Shown here: one piece after another, positions 35,281 through 47,205 of the stretch
Layout of the letters: every line of letters starts with the position of its first letter
How positions within the stretch are numbered: position 1 is the first letter of the stretch
Source of the DNA: Elmis aenea
Lineage: Eukaryota; Arthropoda; Insecta; Coleoptera; Elmidae
DNA length: 64,000 bases
Direction of reading: 5' to 3'
Assembly (NCBI GenBank): GCA_947652605.1
Contig: OX393579.1
Location: 52,086,970-52,150,969, forward strand
Position numbers and translations under genes: made by a program
The notes under the pieces: model-generated
The model's database searches: none
The model's input: the letters and a program-made list of their open reading frames with translations, nothing else
Told to the model about the DNA's origin: nothing

Positions 35281-36056
35281 AGTAAAATTCTGGTGCCACA
35301 AAACGTCGTTAGACGCAAGAACCTGACACACCTGGTATTATTAACACCATGGCATTCGGTACGCTACAATCACAGTTAGAAATGTTCCTCTAAATTTATC
35401 AGCCTTTCGCTTATGTCACTCGCACAATTGAAATCTCATTACCCTCAAACACAACCAACTTTATTCACCTTAACTAAACTTTTCGTGTAAATTCCCTAAC
35501 GACGATGAAATTGCAAACGTAAGCCGTACGTGTTCATATTCTACTTCCTGCTTGTTTTAAAAAAGGTTACGTCGAAACTGGGGGCCGCGAAGAACGATTA
35601 GATTTCTAATGAGTTTAAACTCAGAATACCGCGGGTCCATCGTTCGCGGCGTTGAAGGCCGATATAATAAATCAAAAGGCTTAAACAAAACGAATCGCGT
35701 TTTTTATTGCGCTATACTTTTTCATAAAAGTTTATGCTTTAATTATAAACGATGGTTGAGATTACAAACAATTCTCGGTATTTTAGTACAAAAAAATATA
35801 AAAATAACATTTTCTGTATTGTTTCATGTGTATTTGAAAATTATGTAACTAAGCCACACACAAGAAATCTTTACTCAAGAAATACTTCTTCAACAGAGAG
35901 CAGTTAATAGATTTTGAAGATATTGGAGTCTAATGATGGAAAATTATTAGGGAATATGTGGAAATTTTCAAATACAAAGATATAGGTATGCAAACAAAAC
36001 AATTTTAGACAGTAACTGAAAATTATTGTTTTCATTTATTTCCTAAAACAACGATA
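35281..36056. other. Non-coding stretch, nothing recognised
   Basis: Possibly the decayed rest of the mariner element at its left edge, but no motif could be aligned. Confidence 0.4.
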
Positions 36057-37224
36057 TATAGGGTGTCCCAGATTACATTTCCAGCGTGAAGATCTCGCTT
36101 ATTATAAGAGATACAGGTTTGTTTAAATTACATGAATTATTCCTTGGTATGAGAGGAGCCACAATCAATTTTTATAAGTAGAGTAAAGTGCCCTAATATG
36201 AAATACTTTTTTATATTCCGTAATAATATTCACATTTATTCAACAAAATTTTGCAAAAAAAATTGTAAGGAATTTGAAATGAATACGCAACACATTACTC
36301 GAATTCTGGTACGATATTACGGTAGATATTTCTCATATATCTATTTTTTCTTAATGTTACTACTATTCCATATTAAGCTCCCGGGGAACCTAATATGAAA
36401 TACTAGGGGTTCTTAATATGGAATATAGAATTATATAGGAAATATACATTAAAATAAACAACTGCTCATAGATTAATCTTTTATTTCTTTTTGATATACA
36501 TTATTACTTAAACCAAACCAAAACTCTGTTATTTATGTAAATTAAATTATAATTCAAGTGTCATTCGAACTAATGTTGATAATTTATTTATTTTTTACAG
36601 GTAGACAATAGAATTGTTTTTTTGAGTATTTTGCACATTTTTCGTCTGCCCATTTCTGACACTTTTGACACTGAACCCATATTGCTGTACTTAGTGACCA
36701 TAATCATATTAGGTATCAATGTGACATTTCAAAAATCGGTGTATGTAAAACATGAAATGGCCCCAATCAAAATTTTGGTCTATTTAATTGAAATGTAAAG
36801 GCTCATGCTAAATAAACATGCAATAAAATATTTTATATCATTTACCCTAGCATATAATATTTTGCACTGAAAGATTTAGCCTAAAAACTCAGTAGCACGT
36901 CAAAAATATATTTAAATCTGTTATGTAATCTAGTGAATATTTTTTAACTATTTTACATTTGGGATGTGTGATCAATGTACAAATAGGTACATATACTTTT
37001 CAACAGATATCGCTTATTCATTGCCATAAAACTAATGTATTCCATAATAGGTAACTGTTCCATATTAGGGCACTTTACTCTACCAAATTCCTCGTACTTC
37101 AGATGTTGAAGCAAAAAATAAGAAAATATCAAATTACTTTTTTCACTTATACTTTTTTTGTCTTAATCATTTATATCAAGTTCATTTGTACCATGCTGCA
37201 AATGTAATCTTGGACACACTGTAT
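36057..37224 (+). mobile_element. Family X MITE, interrupted by a 900-bp TIR element
   Basis: Begins TATAGGGTGTCCCAGATTAC, ATTTCCAGCGTGAAGATCTCG and TTATAAGAGATACAGGTTTG. It resumes after 37080 with CCAAATTCCTCG and GTACTTCAGATGTTGAAGC, and ends TTGGACACACTGTATA. Without the insert it is about 268 bp, close to the uninterrupted copy at 25087-25341. The sequence straight after it starts ACAAGGTGGTCAAA, another TIR of the broad group. Confidence 0.75.
36181..37080. mobile_element. 900-bp TIR element with TA duplication (Tc1/mariner-like, non-autonomous)
   Basis: Termini GAGTAAAGTGCCCTAATATG and CATATTAGGGCACTTTACTC are perfect inverted copies, with TA on each side (36179-36180, 37081-37082). 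Direct repeats of CTAATATGAAATACT occur near the left end (36193, 36390, 36408 region) with complementary CCATATTAGG / CCATAATAGG near the right. No transposase frame: the 66-residue open frame at 36198 is low complexity. TA duplication and TIR form suggest the Tc1/mariner superfamily. Confidence 0.75.
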
Positions 37225-37580
37225 ACAAGGTGGTCAAACTGAGAAGACTTAATAGACGAGATACCTATTGGTTTAAAAAAATAAAGTATTTTAAATTTAT
37301 TTTTAATTTAGTGATAACTAAAAACTTAACTTTTAAGGTGAAACTTTTCCAAAGAAATGTTGATATCGTCATGGGCAGTTATTTCTAATTTTAAAGGCTA
37401 CTTTTATAATATAACTACATGTGTATTATATCACTGTGTTCAAAATTTTTAGTAATATATTCTAGTACAAAAATCTAATATGGCAAGTCTTAAAAAATGA
37501 GAAACTTATTGACGAAACTTCTCATACTAACAAGGGTGGATCACGATATGTTGTCGCTAGAATCTGATCAGTTGTTTCAC
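37222..37580 (+). repeat. Fragments of two TIR families
   Basis: 37222-37275 (TACAAGGTGGTCAAAC, GACGAGATACC) resembles the end of the 7038-7518 family. 37533-37575 (GGGTGGATCACGATATG, TTGTCGCTAGAATCTGATCA) equals the terminus of the palindrome at 39249. The sequence between them is unassigned. Confidence 0.55.
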
Positions 37581-38408
37581 ACAGTGTTTTTCAAACTTTT
37601 TCCAAAATGAAAAGCGTACAGAGAACCCCAATAATTTGTTTTATAAAACAATATCTTTGGTGTATTTAGATGTTTTTCGAACATGATGAAAAGGCTCAAG
37701 AAATCCTTTCTGAAGGATTCAGGGACCACAAGGAATGCGCGCACCACACTTTGAAAAACTCCGATTTTATACTTCTAAAGCTCTTTTGGGTGGTTTTTGA
37801 AATAAGTATATCAAAAACGCACTGAGTTAAGGACTTTTTAGCATGTCTACGATTGACAGTTTTTTTCTCAAAACGAACGTCCTTAATTGTTTTTTTCATT
37901 ACAATTAATGCAGTTAGAAATCGATGCAGGTGTAATAGCAGCCAATTAAATGCATCGACAACTTAAGAAAGGCAGTGGTTTGATTAACGACGAAATTCGA
38001 TTTACGACAACAGCCTAGAACCATTCGTAATAGCGGATTAAACCTGTACATGCTAAAATGTTAAAAAAAAATTGTTTATTTTTATTAAAATGACGTGTAA
38101 ACAAACCTTTAATCACCTCACCTTATAACAACAAAAACAAAATTACACATCACAATTTCGCTCGGGATTTTACATTCCAAAATCTCGTAAATCACGCAAC
38201 AAAAAAAGTTTAATTTAAATGCACACACACACAAGCGCGGGTAATTCCGTACCACCGCCGGGCTGCGACGTTCGTACAACTGATTCAATATTCAATTCAA
38301 CATCAACATACACGGGAACCAGCTGAACCACTATTCATCACGAAGCCAGAGGCTGTGTATAATGTCTTGAACGCGGTAGCACGATGTCAGCTGTCCCAAG
38401 TTTCATAA

Positions 38409-38747
38409 TTACGCATTTGTATATCGGTCAGAGCGGACGGGAACAAAAAGCTCCTCAAATTTCGTGCGAACCAACACGGGGTCACGAATAGAATTAGCAA
38501 TATGTGTATAGTACGTTTCTAATATTAGCACATATATGCAAACAATGAAAGGGCAACACACAACTGCGTAAATTCCCAGCAAATTTCCGTCTACGTTCTG
38601 ACGATAGCCGAGCGATAAAATCCTTTGCCAGTTAAAATGTTTGCCATTCGAGCCCGTATTATCAAAGACGAACCACAAACAGACAATCAAATAACATGTA
38701 AAAGTGTATTTACAATAATAATACCAGGTCCCACTGATACATATCAT
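38409..38747 (-). other. Unrecognised 112-residue open frame with two hydrophobic stretches
   Basis: The frame runs from ATG at 38747 to a stop at 38409. Residues ~8-28 (WYYYCKYTFTCYLIVCLWF) and ~57-77 (LGIYAVVCCPFIVCIYVLIL) are hydrophobic enough for membrane segments, followed by a charged tail (RTKFEELFVPVRSDRY). No family resemblance, no splice context and no neighbour supports it. At this composition a 112-codon frame may occur by chance. The surrounding region 37581-39248 otherwise shows nothing recognisable, except a short CA repeat at 38221 and a GC-rich patch at ~38235-38275. Confidence 0.15.
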
Positions 38748-39248
38748 GAATGAGCAATTAAACTCTGCAAAGTCAGCCTGGAAGCTCGCAACATATCGTA
38801 TTGTACGGGATTACACAATGTACTACCCCATCTGGGCTACAGTTAGATCTTCTTACTAAAGCAATTCGGGATTATCTTTGCTTACAAGCCTACACCACTG
38901 TTCCTCGTCAAATTTTGCTACAACGTTGAAAATATCACGAGCTCCGTTTTTTAATACGTTAGCACTTCTATGGGATTTGTTTTTTTAAGGAATGCATTCA
39001 CGATATAGCAGTACTTATAAAAGATACTCAAAAGTTCGCATATTTTAAACTAAAACTTTGTTGTCAAGATAATTTTGAGACAATAAAACGGTTTTGTATT
39101 AAGGGAAACCTTATTTGAAACCGCACAGGCTTAAAATATTCTATTAATTAGTTTTCAAGGATATTTTTTGCATTAAAAAGCATCAAAGTGACTTTTCAGG
39201 CATACTTCACCACTTTAAATTAACAAATATTTTAGGTAATACTCACCA

Positions 39249-39954
39249 GGGAAGCTCACGATATGTTGTCGCTAGAATCTGATCAAAGCTGTGTTTATTG
39301 CATCAAGAACATCAAAACTAAATGTTTTGCAGAGTTATACGTGCCACTGACCATTTCCTTCGCAAAAATAGGGGAAAAACTGAAAAGTTAAATAATAATT
39401 TTTGCGATCGCGTTGTCCATGAAACTGTCAAAGATACAATCGAAATTCTTCTATTTACCAATGCGCGCATCCTTTGCAAGTAAAATGGTGCAAAGTTTTT
39501 GAAAAAATCTTGAACGGTTCCGGAGAAAAACGTCAAAAACGAAACCCCTGCAAAAGTGCCATGATTTTGAGAAAATGTTGTATATCTGTGATAACTAAAT
39601 CAATGCGACTTGCATAGGCGTTTAACATGGGAAAAAGCGATTTTATAAGGGCCTTGTTTTTGGCGTTTTTCTCCGGAAACGTTTAAGATTTTTTCAAAAA
39701 CTTTGCGCAATTTTACTTGCAAATGATGCGCGAATTGGTAAATAGAAGAATTTTGATTTTATCTCTGACGGTTTCACAGCCAACCCGATCGCAAAAATTA
39801 CCTTCATTATTCAGCTTACCAGTTTTTTCCCTATTTTCCGAAAGAAATGGCCAGTGGAACGTCTAACTCTGCACAACATTTATTTTTGATGTTCTTGATG
39901 CAATAATCACAGCCTTGATCAGATTTTAGCGACTACATATCGCGACCCACCCCC
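39249..39954. mobile_element. 706-bp near-complete palindrome (foldback element)
   Basis: Left arm 39249-~39545 and right arm ~39650-39954 are inverted copies. Shared blocks include CGATATGTTGTCGCTA, TTATTGCATCAAGAACATCA, TTTTTGCGATCG, AGAAGAATTTTGATTTTATC-type and TTTCTCCGGAAACG / CGGTTCCGGAGAAAAACG. Ends are GGG-AGCTCACGATATG and CATATCGCGACCCACCCCC. A solitary copy of the terminus lies at 37533. No coding region. Apparent minus-strand frames within it are shadows of the repeat. Superfamily unknown. Confidence 0.8.
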
Positions 39955-41916
39955 TTAGAGCTACTTTGGGCAAATTTGCTCTTCAGAAAAACATTGCCTA
40001 CCATTTATTATACTACATTTTTTAGCTGAGTTTACATAACATTTTTACTTCAAAAATCTTTGTTAACTACAAAATTGTGCATCCATAAAGATGTTAAAAT
40101 TATTATTAACTTATTACGATGAACAATAAACACCAAAAATTATTATTTTGCTTATTTGCCATATCTATAGTTAAACAACTGCCAGCTTCATTAACAAAAG
40201 TTTGTAAAACATTTATTTTCACATGATTTTTCGATGAGGTATGTCATTTGGTTATTCAGTACTGGGTCACTGTTAAACTAGTTGCAATTTATGTATAAAT
40301 AAAGCAATTTAAAGCTGATAACAGAAGATGAACCCAAGATACCCAATTTGTACATGTTAGATTGGCCACCTAAATATTTTTAATAGCAAACATATTAATA
40401 CAAGAACATAAAACTTCACGTATTTTTGCCGATTGTAACATAAACTGTGCCTAAAATAAATGCAATAGTAATATTGTATAAAATAATGATTAAAAATAGT
40501 ATTTTGTGTGTAGATAGGTAATCGTCTGGATTTTTATTGACGAAAAAGCCCTTCCTGAAAAGTCGAAGCAAATGATAAAAAAATATGGGCATTAAACGTA
40601 AAGTTTTGATTATAAAAAGGGGAAAAAACCATTCCGAAGTATACAAGACGGTCAATTTCATGTTATCATGCAACTTCATCAGACTATAAATTTCATTTTG
40701 ATATCACCACGCGCTTACAAATTTTCCACGACCGACAAGAGAATGCGTTTGGAAATGTGTACGCAAAATAAAAGAATACCGACATTTTCAAGACGCTAAG
40801 CGCTTTAAACCGTCAGTGCTACGACAACGGTGATGGACTTGGGACTAGAAAGAATAACTAGGATATTGGTACTAAAAAAAAAATTATTGAAGCTTACACT
40901 AACTAACACAAAATTGTGACAGTTAACAACAAAATTTTTGGTTCAAACAACAAAAGTATTTGTAAATTTCGCTATTTCAGCAAATATTCGTTTAACTTCC
41001 TTTTGAAGTTTGGTTGAGCAGTGTGTCAGTGGTACAGAATATTTTTAGCAAAGTTACTTTTCACATAACTCGATCTTCCAGGCCATAGCAAAAGCAACCG
41101 TCACCCTTGGCTCTTTATCGTACGTTAGATGTATTACTCGCATACATTTTTTTGGTTCTCTTTGTACGGATGATTTCAGCGAATCTCTTTCTAGACATCT
41201 CAGAGGCCAAACAAATGTAAACAAAATAAATCTATTCAAGAGGCATCGACCTCGAATACTACAATAGAACAATTTTTTGCAACTAATAAAATGGATAATA
41301 CAAGTCCTTCACAGTTGAATGTAACAGGATAAAAAAAAAACTTTGTCGTAGCAAGGGAATTTTACAATAGAAACAGGAACATTCTTTAAAGTTTCTAGTT
41401 CACGTATAATATTTTTTTAAATTTAAATAAGAACATTTTGTATTTCTCAACCTTTAATTTTTAAACAAACTATACTAATATTAATATTGTTGGCTTAAGT
41501 TTATTAAGAAAAAGCTTAGGCCGCTCTAGTTTAACATGAAAATGCTTCTCGTGTTTGCATTACAACAAGGAAAATGGCCGTTATTATATCTCTCCCAATC
41601 TCCATAATCAAATGCTTAAGATGTGTCCTGGGAATAATATAACTGGACATTATACCAAATCAGAAACTACAGGAAAGCCATGATAAGTAAAAGCAAAGTA
41701 CGCATACAAAGGAGGCAAGGTCAGGAACTAAAACACTTGCTAATAACGAGGAGTTGAACAACACAGCGTGTCCCAGAAATAATTAACATTCGATTATCTT
41801 CTTGGCTTTTTAGAAAACAGTGTTAAAAAACCGTATTTATAACTAAAGGGCAGAAAAACCCAACAGAATTGCAAAAAAAAAAGTTATGTAATAAAAGGGA
41901 TATTATACAACTTGTT
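39955..41916. other. Non-coding stretch, nothing firm
   Basis: Contains a TIR-like motif ACAGCGTGTCCCAGAAATAATT at about 41762. A plus-strand segment near 41130-41260 (SLSRHLRGQTNVNK in one frame) was considered as a zinc-finger scrap but is too weak to call. Confidence 0.35.
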
Positions 41917-43290
41917 TGTGGTCATAATCAGTTGGTATTTCTATCTTTTTTGTGATCTTATTACTTTAATATCAGTTTAATTTAAAAAAAGCTCCTGGAT
42001 GATCTGATAACAGGAAAAATTCCTAAACAGTTACCAGAAAAAGCGCTTAAGCTTGTAACACAAATATAATATAATGCCATGCTCCGACTAAGCTTCTTTC
42101 CAAGCCAGTGGAAAGTCGCCCAAATTATAATGTTGCCCAAACCCGGTAAACCACAAGAGGAAGCCACTTCATAGAGACCGATTAGTCTTTTACCAATCCT
42201 CTCAAAACTTTTTGAGAAAATACTATTACAAAAACTACGACCTCTTCTGCAGCGAAAAGAATTAATTCCGGTACACCAATTAGAGTTTCGCCAAAATCAC
42301 GCAACCATTGAACAAGTGCATACAGTCGCAAGCAAAATTAGTCAAGACCTGAAAGAAAGACGGTTCTGCTCGACAGCCTTCCTTGATATCACTCAACCAT
42401 TCGACAAAGTTTGGCAAGAAGACTTACTTTACAAAATTAAGAAAAATCTACAACATCCATTTCACCACATCTTTAAATCCCATCTTAGTGACAGAATTTT
42501 TAAAGTAAAATTTAACCAGGAGCAAAATAATCTCGTTCCCATAACCTCTGGTGTGCCGCAGGGAAGTGTCCTCGGACCCGTCCTTTACTTGCTTTATACC
42601 GCCGACCTTTCAACAGTGGAACATACGAAATACAACTGTGGGGTTCAGGCAGTAACTCTAACATAGATATCTTACAACGATTTCAGGCCAAAACTTTAAG
42701 AACAATAACCAACGCACCATGGTATGTTACTAACGAAGTTATACAGCGAGATCTTCATATGTGCTCAGTGCAAAATGTGATCCAAAGTTTTACTGCCAAA
42801 TATCAAGAAAGATTGTCTCATCATCCCAACCGTTTAGCAGCAAAGTTATTAGTGAACACTGGACAAACTAAAAGACTAAAGAGGCATAAACCTCTAGACT
42901 TGTCTAATCGTTTTAAGTAAAAATTAAACCCATGTTGCCAATAATAAATTAATTTAAGTAAATTTAAACTGGTAGTTGCCACTGGACAAGCTTATCCTTC
43001 ACGTTAAATTAAAGCCAAAACAATTTACTTATTGTTCATCAAGAATAGATTATAAATTAATCATAGATGCCAATTAAATAAAATAAAAATATTACTTTAA
43101 TACCTAATTTCCCCAACAATACCCTGCATAGAGACATTTTTATTGCAGAAATCAACTTATTTTTTATGGCACTCATATGATTTGTGGTCATATTCAGTTG
43201 ATATTTTCATCTTTTTGGTGAATTTATTACTTTAAAACCTAATTTTTCCCTAAAATACCCCGCATACAGACATTTTTATTGGAGGAATAT
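41917..43290. repeat. Two-copy tandem repeat; first copy split by a LINE
   Basis: Copy 1 is 41917-41971 continued at 43103-43186; copy 2 is 43187-43290. Shared blocks are TGTGGTCATA-TCAGTTG, ATCTTTTTGGTGA-TT, TTATTACTTTAATACCTAAT, ATACCCTGCATAGAGACATTTTTATTG. The LINE insertion at 41972-43089 separates the halves of copy 1. Function unknown. Confidence 0.65.
41972..43089 (+). pseudogene. Jockey LINE copy 1, truncated, internally deleted, 13-bp duplication
   Basis: Blocks in order: KKAPG, DLITGKIPKQLPEKALKLV, PSQWKVAQIIMLPKPGKP, ISLLPILSKLFEKIL, the frame from 42316 with FLDITQPFDKVW (RT motif A), TSGVPQGSVLGPVLYLLYTA (motif B), then a jump into EIQLWGSGSNSNIDILQRFQ, LRTITNAPWY and LKRHKPLDL near a stop at 42919. 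The part between motif B and EIQLWG, including the FADD active site, has been deleted. The 13-bp duplication TATTACTTTAATA is exact on both sides (41959-41971 and 43090-43102), proving a target-primed insertion of a 5'-truncated copy. The 3' UTR ends in A-rich ATAAAATAAAAA. Confidence 0.92.
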
Positions 43291-45030
43291 CATGAAATAT
43301 CAAATTCCAAAACGTCGTCTCGGCAATTAAAATCAAAACTAAACCCAGTTTAGTAAGCACATCGTGTAACACATATGTTGTGTAGATATCTATTACTTTC
43401 AACGCATGTCGGCGCTGGCAAGTTTCCATAGTTACCTTAGAAGGGCTAATTGGGGGGATTGTAATTCTCCCTACATATCTAACCACCACAAGTTCCATAC
43501 AACTTCGCAAACCTTGAGATCAATTTCCTTACTAGCAGTTATTTACCCCACATTTCACGAATTGTCTCATTAGTATGCATTGTACACGTGCTGACAAACG
43601 GCGGTTTACAAGATTTTATTGTGCAGACGTTGTGCAAGACGGCGCCCAACCCCATGCGCGCTATGCTTGAACGAAGCACGAACCAACTTGGAAGTAAACG
43701 GATCCCTCATAAATATTGACCGCGTACTAGTTTCAACAGCTATTAATAATGAAATTATCGATAGGAACTTGAATCGACTCCCACACAAAGCGGCATAGAG
43801 GAAATGCTAGAGTATAATAAATAAACTTTACTGAATTAGTGCAGGAAATCTAAACAGTGTTGGCAGAACAATACTGCTCCGCAAGACAGGTCCAAGAAGG
43901 GATTTAAGGGCGACCTGCAGGGGACGGGAGAGTTAATCTCTAACTAGGGATACTAAGGCTTGCCGGCAAAATGTTTACCAAGGCTTGAACTATCCCAACT
44001 TAGAACAATCCCTTGAAAGATAAATTTAACTCATCCTCAACTTTTAGTCGTTGCTAAAAGAGGCAAAGTTCGCGAAATCTCGCATCGCTAGCTAGAGAAA
44101 ATATTTATCACGCGATGGTTAAACATTATTAAAATTGTTACAAGAATACAGAGTGTCCCAGCAATTATTACCAGTTCTATTTTAAGAAATAAGCTTAGCA
44201 AGACTTACTGTCCAATTTTAATTTAAAAAAAAAACATTAAAAAACTTTAATTACACCTTGTTAAAACAAATGAAAGTTTTAAATATACTTTTTAGTGATT
44301 TTGGCACATTTTTTTCCACATAATAATGCTTGCTGGGTTTTGTCCATTAATATATATGACAAAAACCGTGGTGGTAATGATCTCTGTGACACTCAGTATA
44401 AAATACAACAGTACATGTTCAACAGCGTTGCGAAATAACGGTAAAACGTCACTAAAGAACGACATAGCTTCATTCCAAAAAGGCTTTATTACTGTGTACG
44501 CAAAACAATTGCTGAAATAACAATGGCCGTAATTTGCCAGATATAAAACTGAGTCACGACTATTACATTAAACAAAAGAATTCGGTGTTTAAAAACCTAC
44601 GCATCACGTTTAACAAAAGCAAGATGAAACAATTCGAAACTGTTTCAGTTGTTTTCCAATTATTTTAATTTTTGCAAAACTTACAATAGAGCACAAAATG
44701 TGCGGAACAAGTTATTGTTGATGTAACATAATCCCATTGTTGCATTATTATTATGCCACGTGCATCGGCCAATCTTCCAGATTACATGAACAGACGTTAA
44801 CACTTAACAGAAAGTTGCTTACATCTTTTATCTCTCAAAAAGTTTCTACACGAACAATACTCAAATATAAAGCGTTAAATATGACAGCAATATAAGTACA
44901 TTTTTGGAAAACAGACTGAGAAGCTTAACAATGTTAATATAACTTGGTGTGAACTTTTTATTGGAGGACAATTTGCAGTTTACATTTCTAAATATCCACA
45001 TGCTTTGACCAATTAAAAATACGGTAGACC
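43291..45030. other. Non-coding stretch, nothing firm
   Basis: More GC-balanced at 43560-43990, read in all frames without a product. A TIR-like motif ACAGAGTGTCCCAGCAATTAT occurs at about 44151. Confidence 0.4.
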
Positions 45031-45507
45031 ATAGGTTTGTTCCAACAAGGCTATGTAAGATCCAATGTACAATCATGATTCTGCGCAGTATCGAAATCGA
45101 GTTCCATCACAGTCTCTAATAGTTCACCGGCTGTTCCATCTGTTACAAAATTAATACATGAACTAGTCAGTGTACGGTTAAAACAGTACTTTAACGAAGG
45201 CAACAACTAGCGCTTGCATTTTTACACGCATGCGCTGTTCATAACTAACGTGAGCTCAGGTAGCTATGCATCGCCCTCCCTATCCCATTTCCTTCTGAAT
45301 TCTTAAGGTGTTTACCCTTGAGATGCGCACATTTCTATTAACCCAATAGACACAAATGTCATTTACAGTTAGGCCAGTCGTAAAAGCGTTCCAACAACGG
45401 CTAATACTGGCCAATACATTTATTAGTACATAGTTCACGCATGCGAATAAACCAGTTCATGTTCTTACACATGAATTGGTTTTAAATCGCGTGTTGGAAC
45501 AAGCCTA
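45031..45507. mobile_element. MITE with AGGTTTGTTCCAACA ends
   Basis: Left ATAGGTTTGTTCCAACA and right TGTTGGAACAAGCCTAT are inverted copies with one mismatch. Inside, AATACATGAACTAGT near the left pairs loosely with ACCAGTTCATGTTCTTACAC near the right. About 477 bp with no coding sequence. The flanking duplication could not be settled (a 2-bp AT is possible). Superfamily not assigned. Confidence 0.65.
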
Positions 45508-45556
45508 TAGCATAATCATTTATAATAAAGAAGGTTTAAATCCATTTTCCGTTAAC

Positions 45557-47205
45557 TAATTAAACTCTGGGTAATTGGTTTAACAGATGAAATAGCTATT
45601 GCGGAAAAGTTTAATTATTACTTTATAAATAGTATTGATGAAATCCTAGAAGGTATTGACGATCATAAAAATCATAATAATGTTATTAATAAAATAAACT
45701 ACTACTATAACTTTTCGAAATTTCAACCCATAGACATGGCAGAATTAAACCAAGTTATCAAAAGTCTATCTATTACAGGACCAAATGAGGAAGGAATATC
45801 ATCTAAAGTATTTAAAGATTCAATGTGTGTAATAGGGAATAGGTTATTAGAAATAATTACCTTGTCGCTGAGAAAAGGGATCTTCCCAGAAAACTGGAAA
45901 ACATCAACTATTATACCTATCCAGAAAGTACCTAACACTAAATTATGTCATAACTTTAGACCAATCAATACAGTGCCCGTTTACGAAAAAGTTTTAGAGC
46001 TAATTGTTAAAAAGCAAATCCTAGAATATTTACAGATTAATGATGTGATAGTGGATAACCAGTCGGGTTTTCGCAGTGGACATTCTTGTGAAACAGTGCT
46101 TCAGAATATTTGTGATTTGTGGTTTAGAAATATGGAAAATGGTGAAATAACACTAGCCGTATTTTTGGATTTTCGTAGAGCCTTTGAGACGATCAATAGA
46201 GAATTATTAATAAAAAAATTAGAAAAAATAGGGATAAGCGAGGTAGCATTGTCTTGGTTTAAATCATACTTACAAAATAGACATCAACAAGTTAAATATA
46301 ATAGAATTATATCATCTTGTTTAAAAACCACACATGGTGTACCACAAGGAACCGTTCTGGGTCCTCTGCTTTTTGTTGTTTATATAAACGATATGGTTAA
46401 ATACGCCAAACATTGTGAAATAAAAATGTTTGCGGACGATACAATGTTGTTTGTTAGTGGATTTAAAACAAGTGAATTAGTAGATAAGATGAATTTAGAT
46501 CTAAGTAATATTTATAAATGGCTATGCGATAATAATTTATGTAGCAAACACATGAGTATGTACACTAGAGTTTTACTGTATAAAACAATAATAGCTCCTC
46601 ATTTTGAGTTTTGCGCTTCATTACTTATTAATTTAAATAAAAATGAACTTCAACAATTACAGAAATTGCAAAATCGCGCCATGCGCACTATTTTAAAGTG
46701 TTCAATTCTTTCCCCTATCAAGGTTATGTAAAATACACTTCAATTTATGAGTATTAATCAGAGAATAATATTTAGAACATTAGAGCTAGTTTTAAAAATT
46801 AAACTACAAAAAACACCAAAATATCTGTATGAAAATGTAAAATTAGTCCATGAGATACACAGTTATAAAACTAGAAATAAGCTTAATTTCGTTATAGAGA
46901 AATGTACTAAAAGTCAAACTGCTCGTTCATTCTTTTATCAAGGTTTTAAAATATTTAATAATATGCCGCATCAAATCAAAATATGTAATAATTATAAGAA
47001 GGGTATTAAATCAATAAAGGAGTACGTATTAGAACGCTATTAAACTGTTATCTTAGATACTTAGAATTTAGAAGATTTTTAGATTTTTTATTTTATTTCA
47101 TTCTATTTTTATTTTTATTTTTATTATATTTACTATTATTAAATTATGTTACAATGTAATAGCAATTGCTAAATAAAGCTAACTTACTTACTACTACTTA
47201 CTTAC
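45557..47205 (+). pseudogene. CR1/L2-like LINE: RT domain with in-frame deletion and one nonsense codon
   Basis: The frame is open from ~45560 (DEIAIAEKFNYYFINSIDEI) through ATG 45736 to a stop at 46729-46731, and continues in the same frame from there to a stop at 47041. RT motifs: QSGFRSGHSCETVLQ, AVFLDFRRAFETINRELL (residues ~136-153 from 45736), HGVPQGTVLGPLLFVVYIND (~200-219) and MFADDTMLFV (~232). After WLCDNNLC the frame jumps straight to SKHMSMYTRVLLYKTIIAPH. The relative at 28157-29045 shows that the segment with NEIKYLGVIIDDKL is missing, an in-frame deletion. A TAA interrupts VM-NTLQFMSINQRIIF. The 3' end carries TTGCTAAATAAAGCTAACTT and an ACTTACTT repeat. It is close to intact apart from these lesions and 5' truncation. 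Confidence 0.92.

Noticed and set aside
41054..41272. Possible zinc-finger/BED scrap (SLSRHLRGQTN) on the plus strand and a 72-residue minus-strand frame
   Set aside because: Cys-His spacing is not convincing and there is no flanking hAT sequence.
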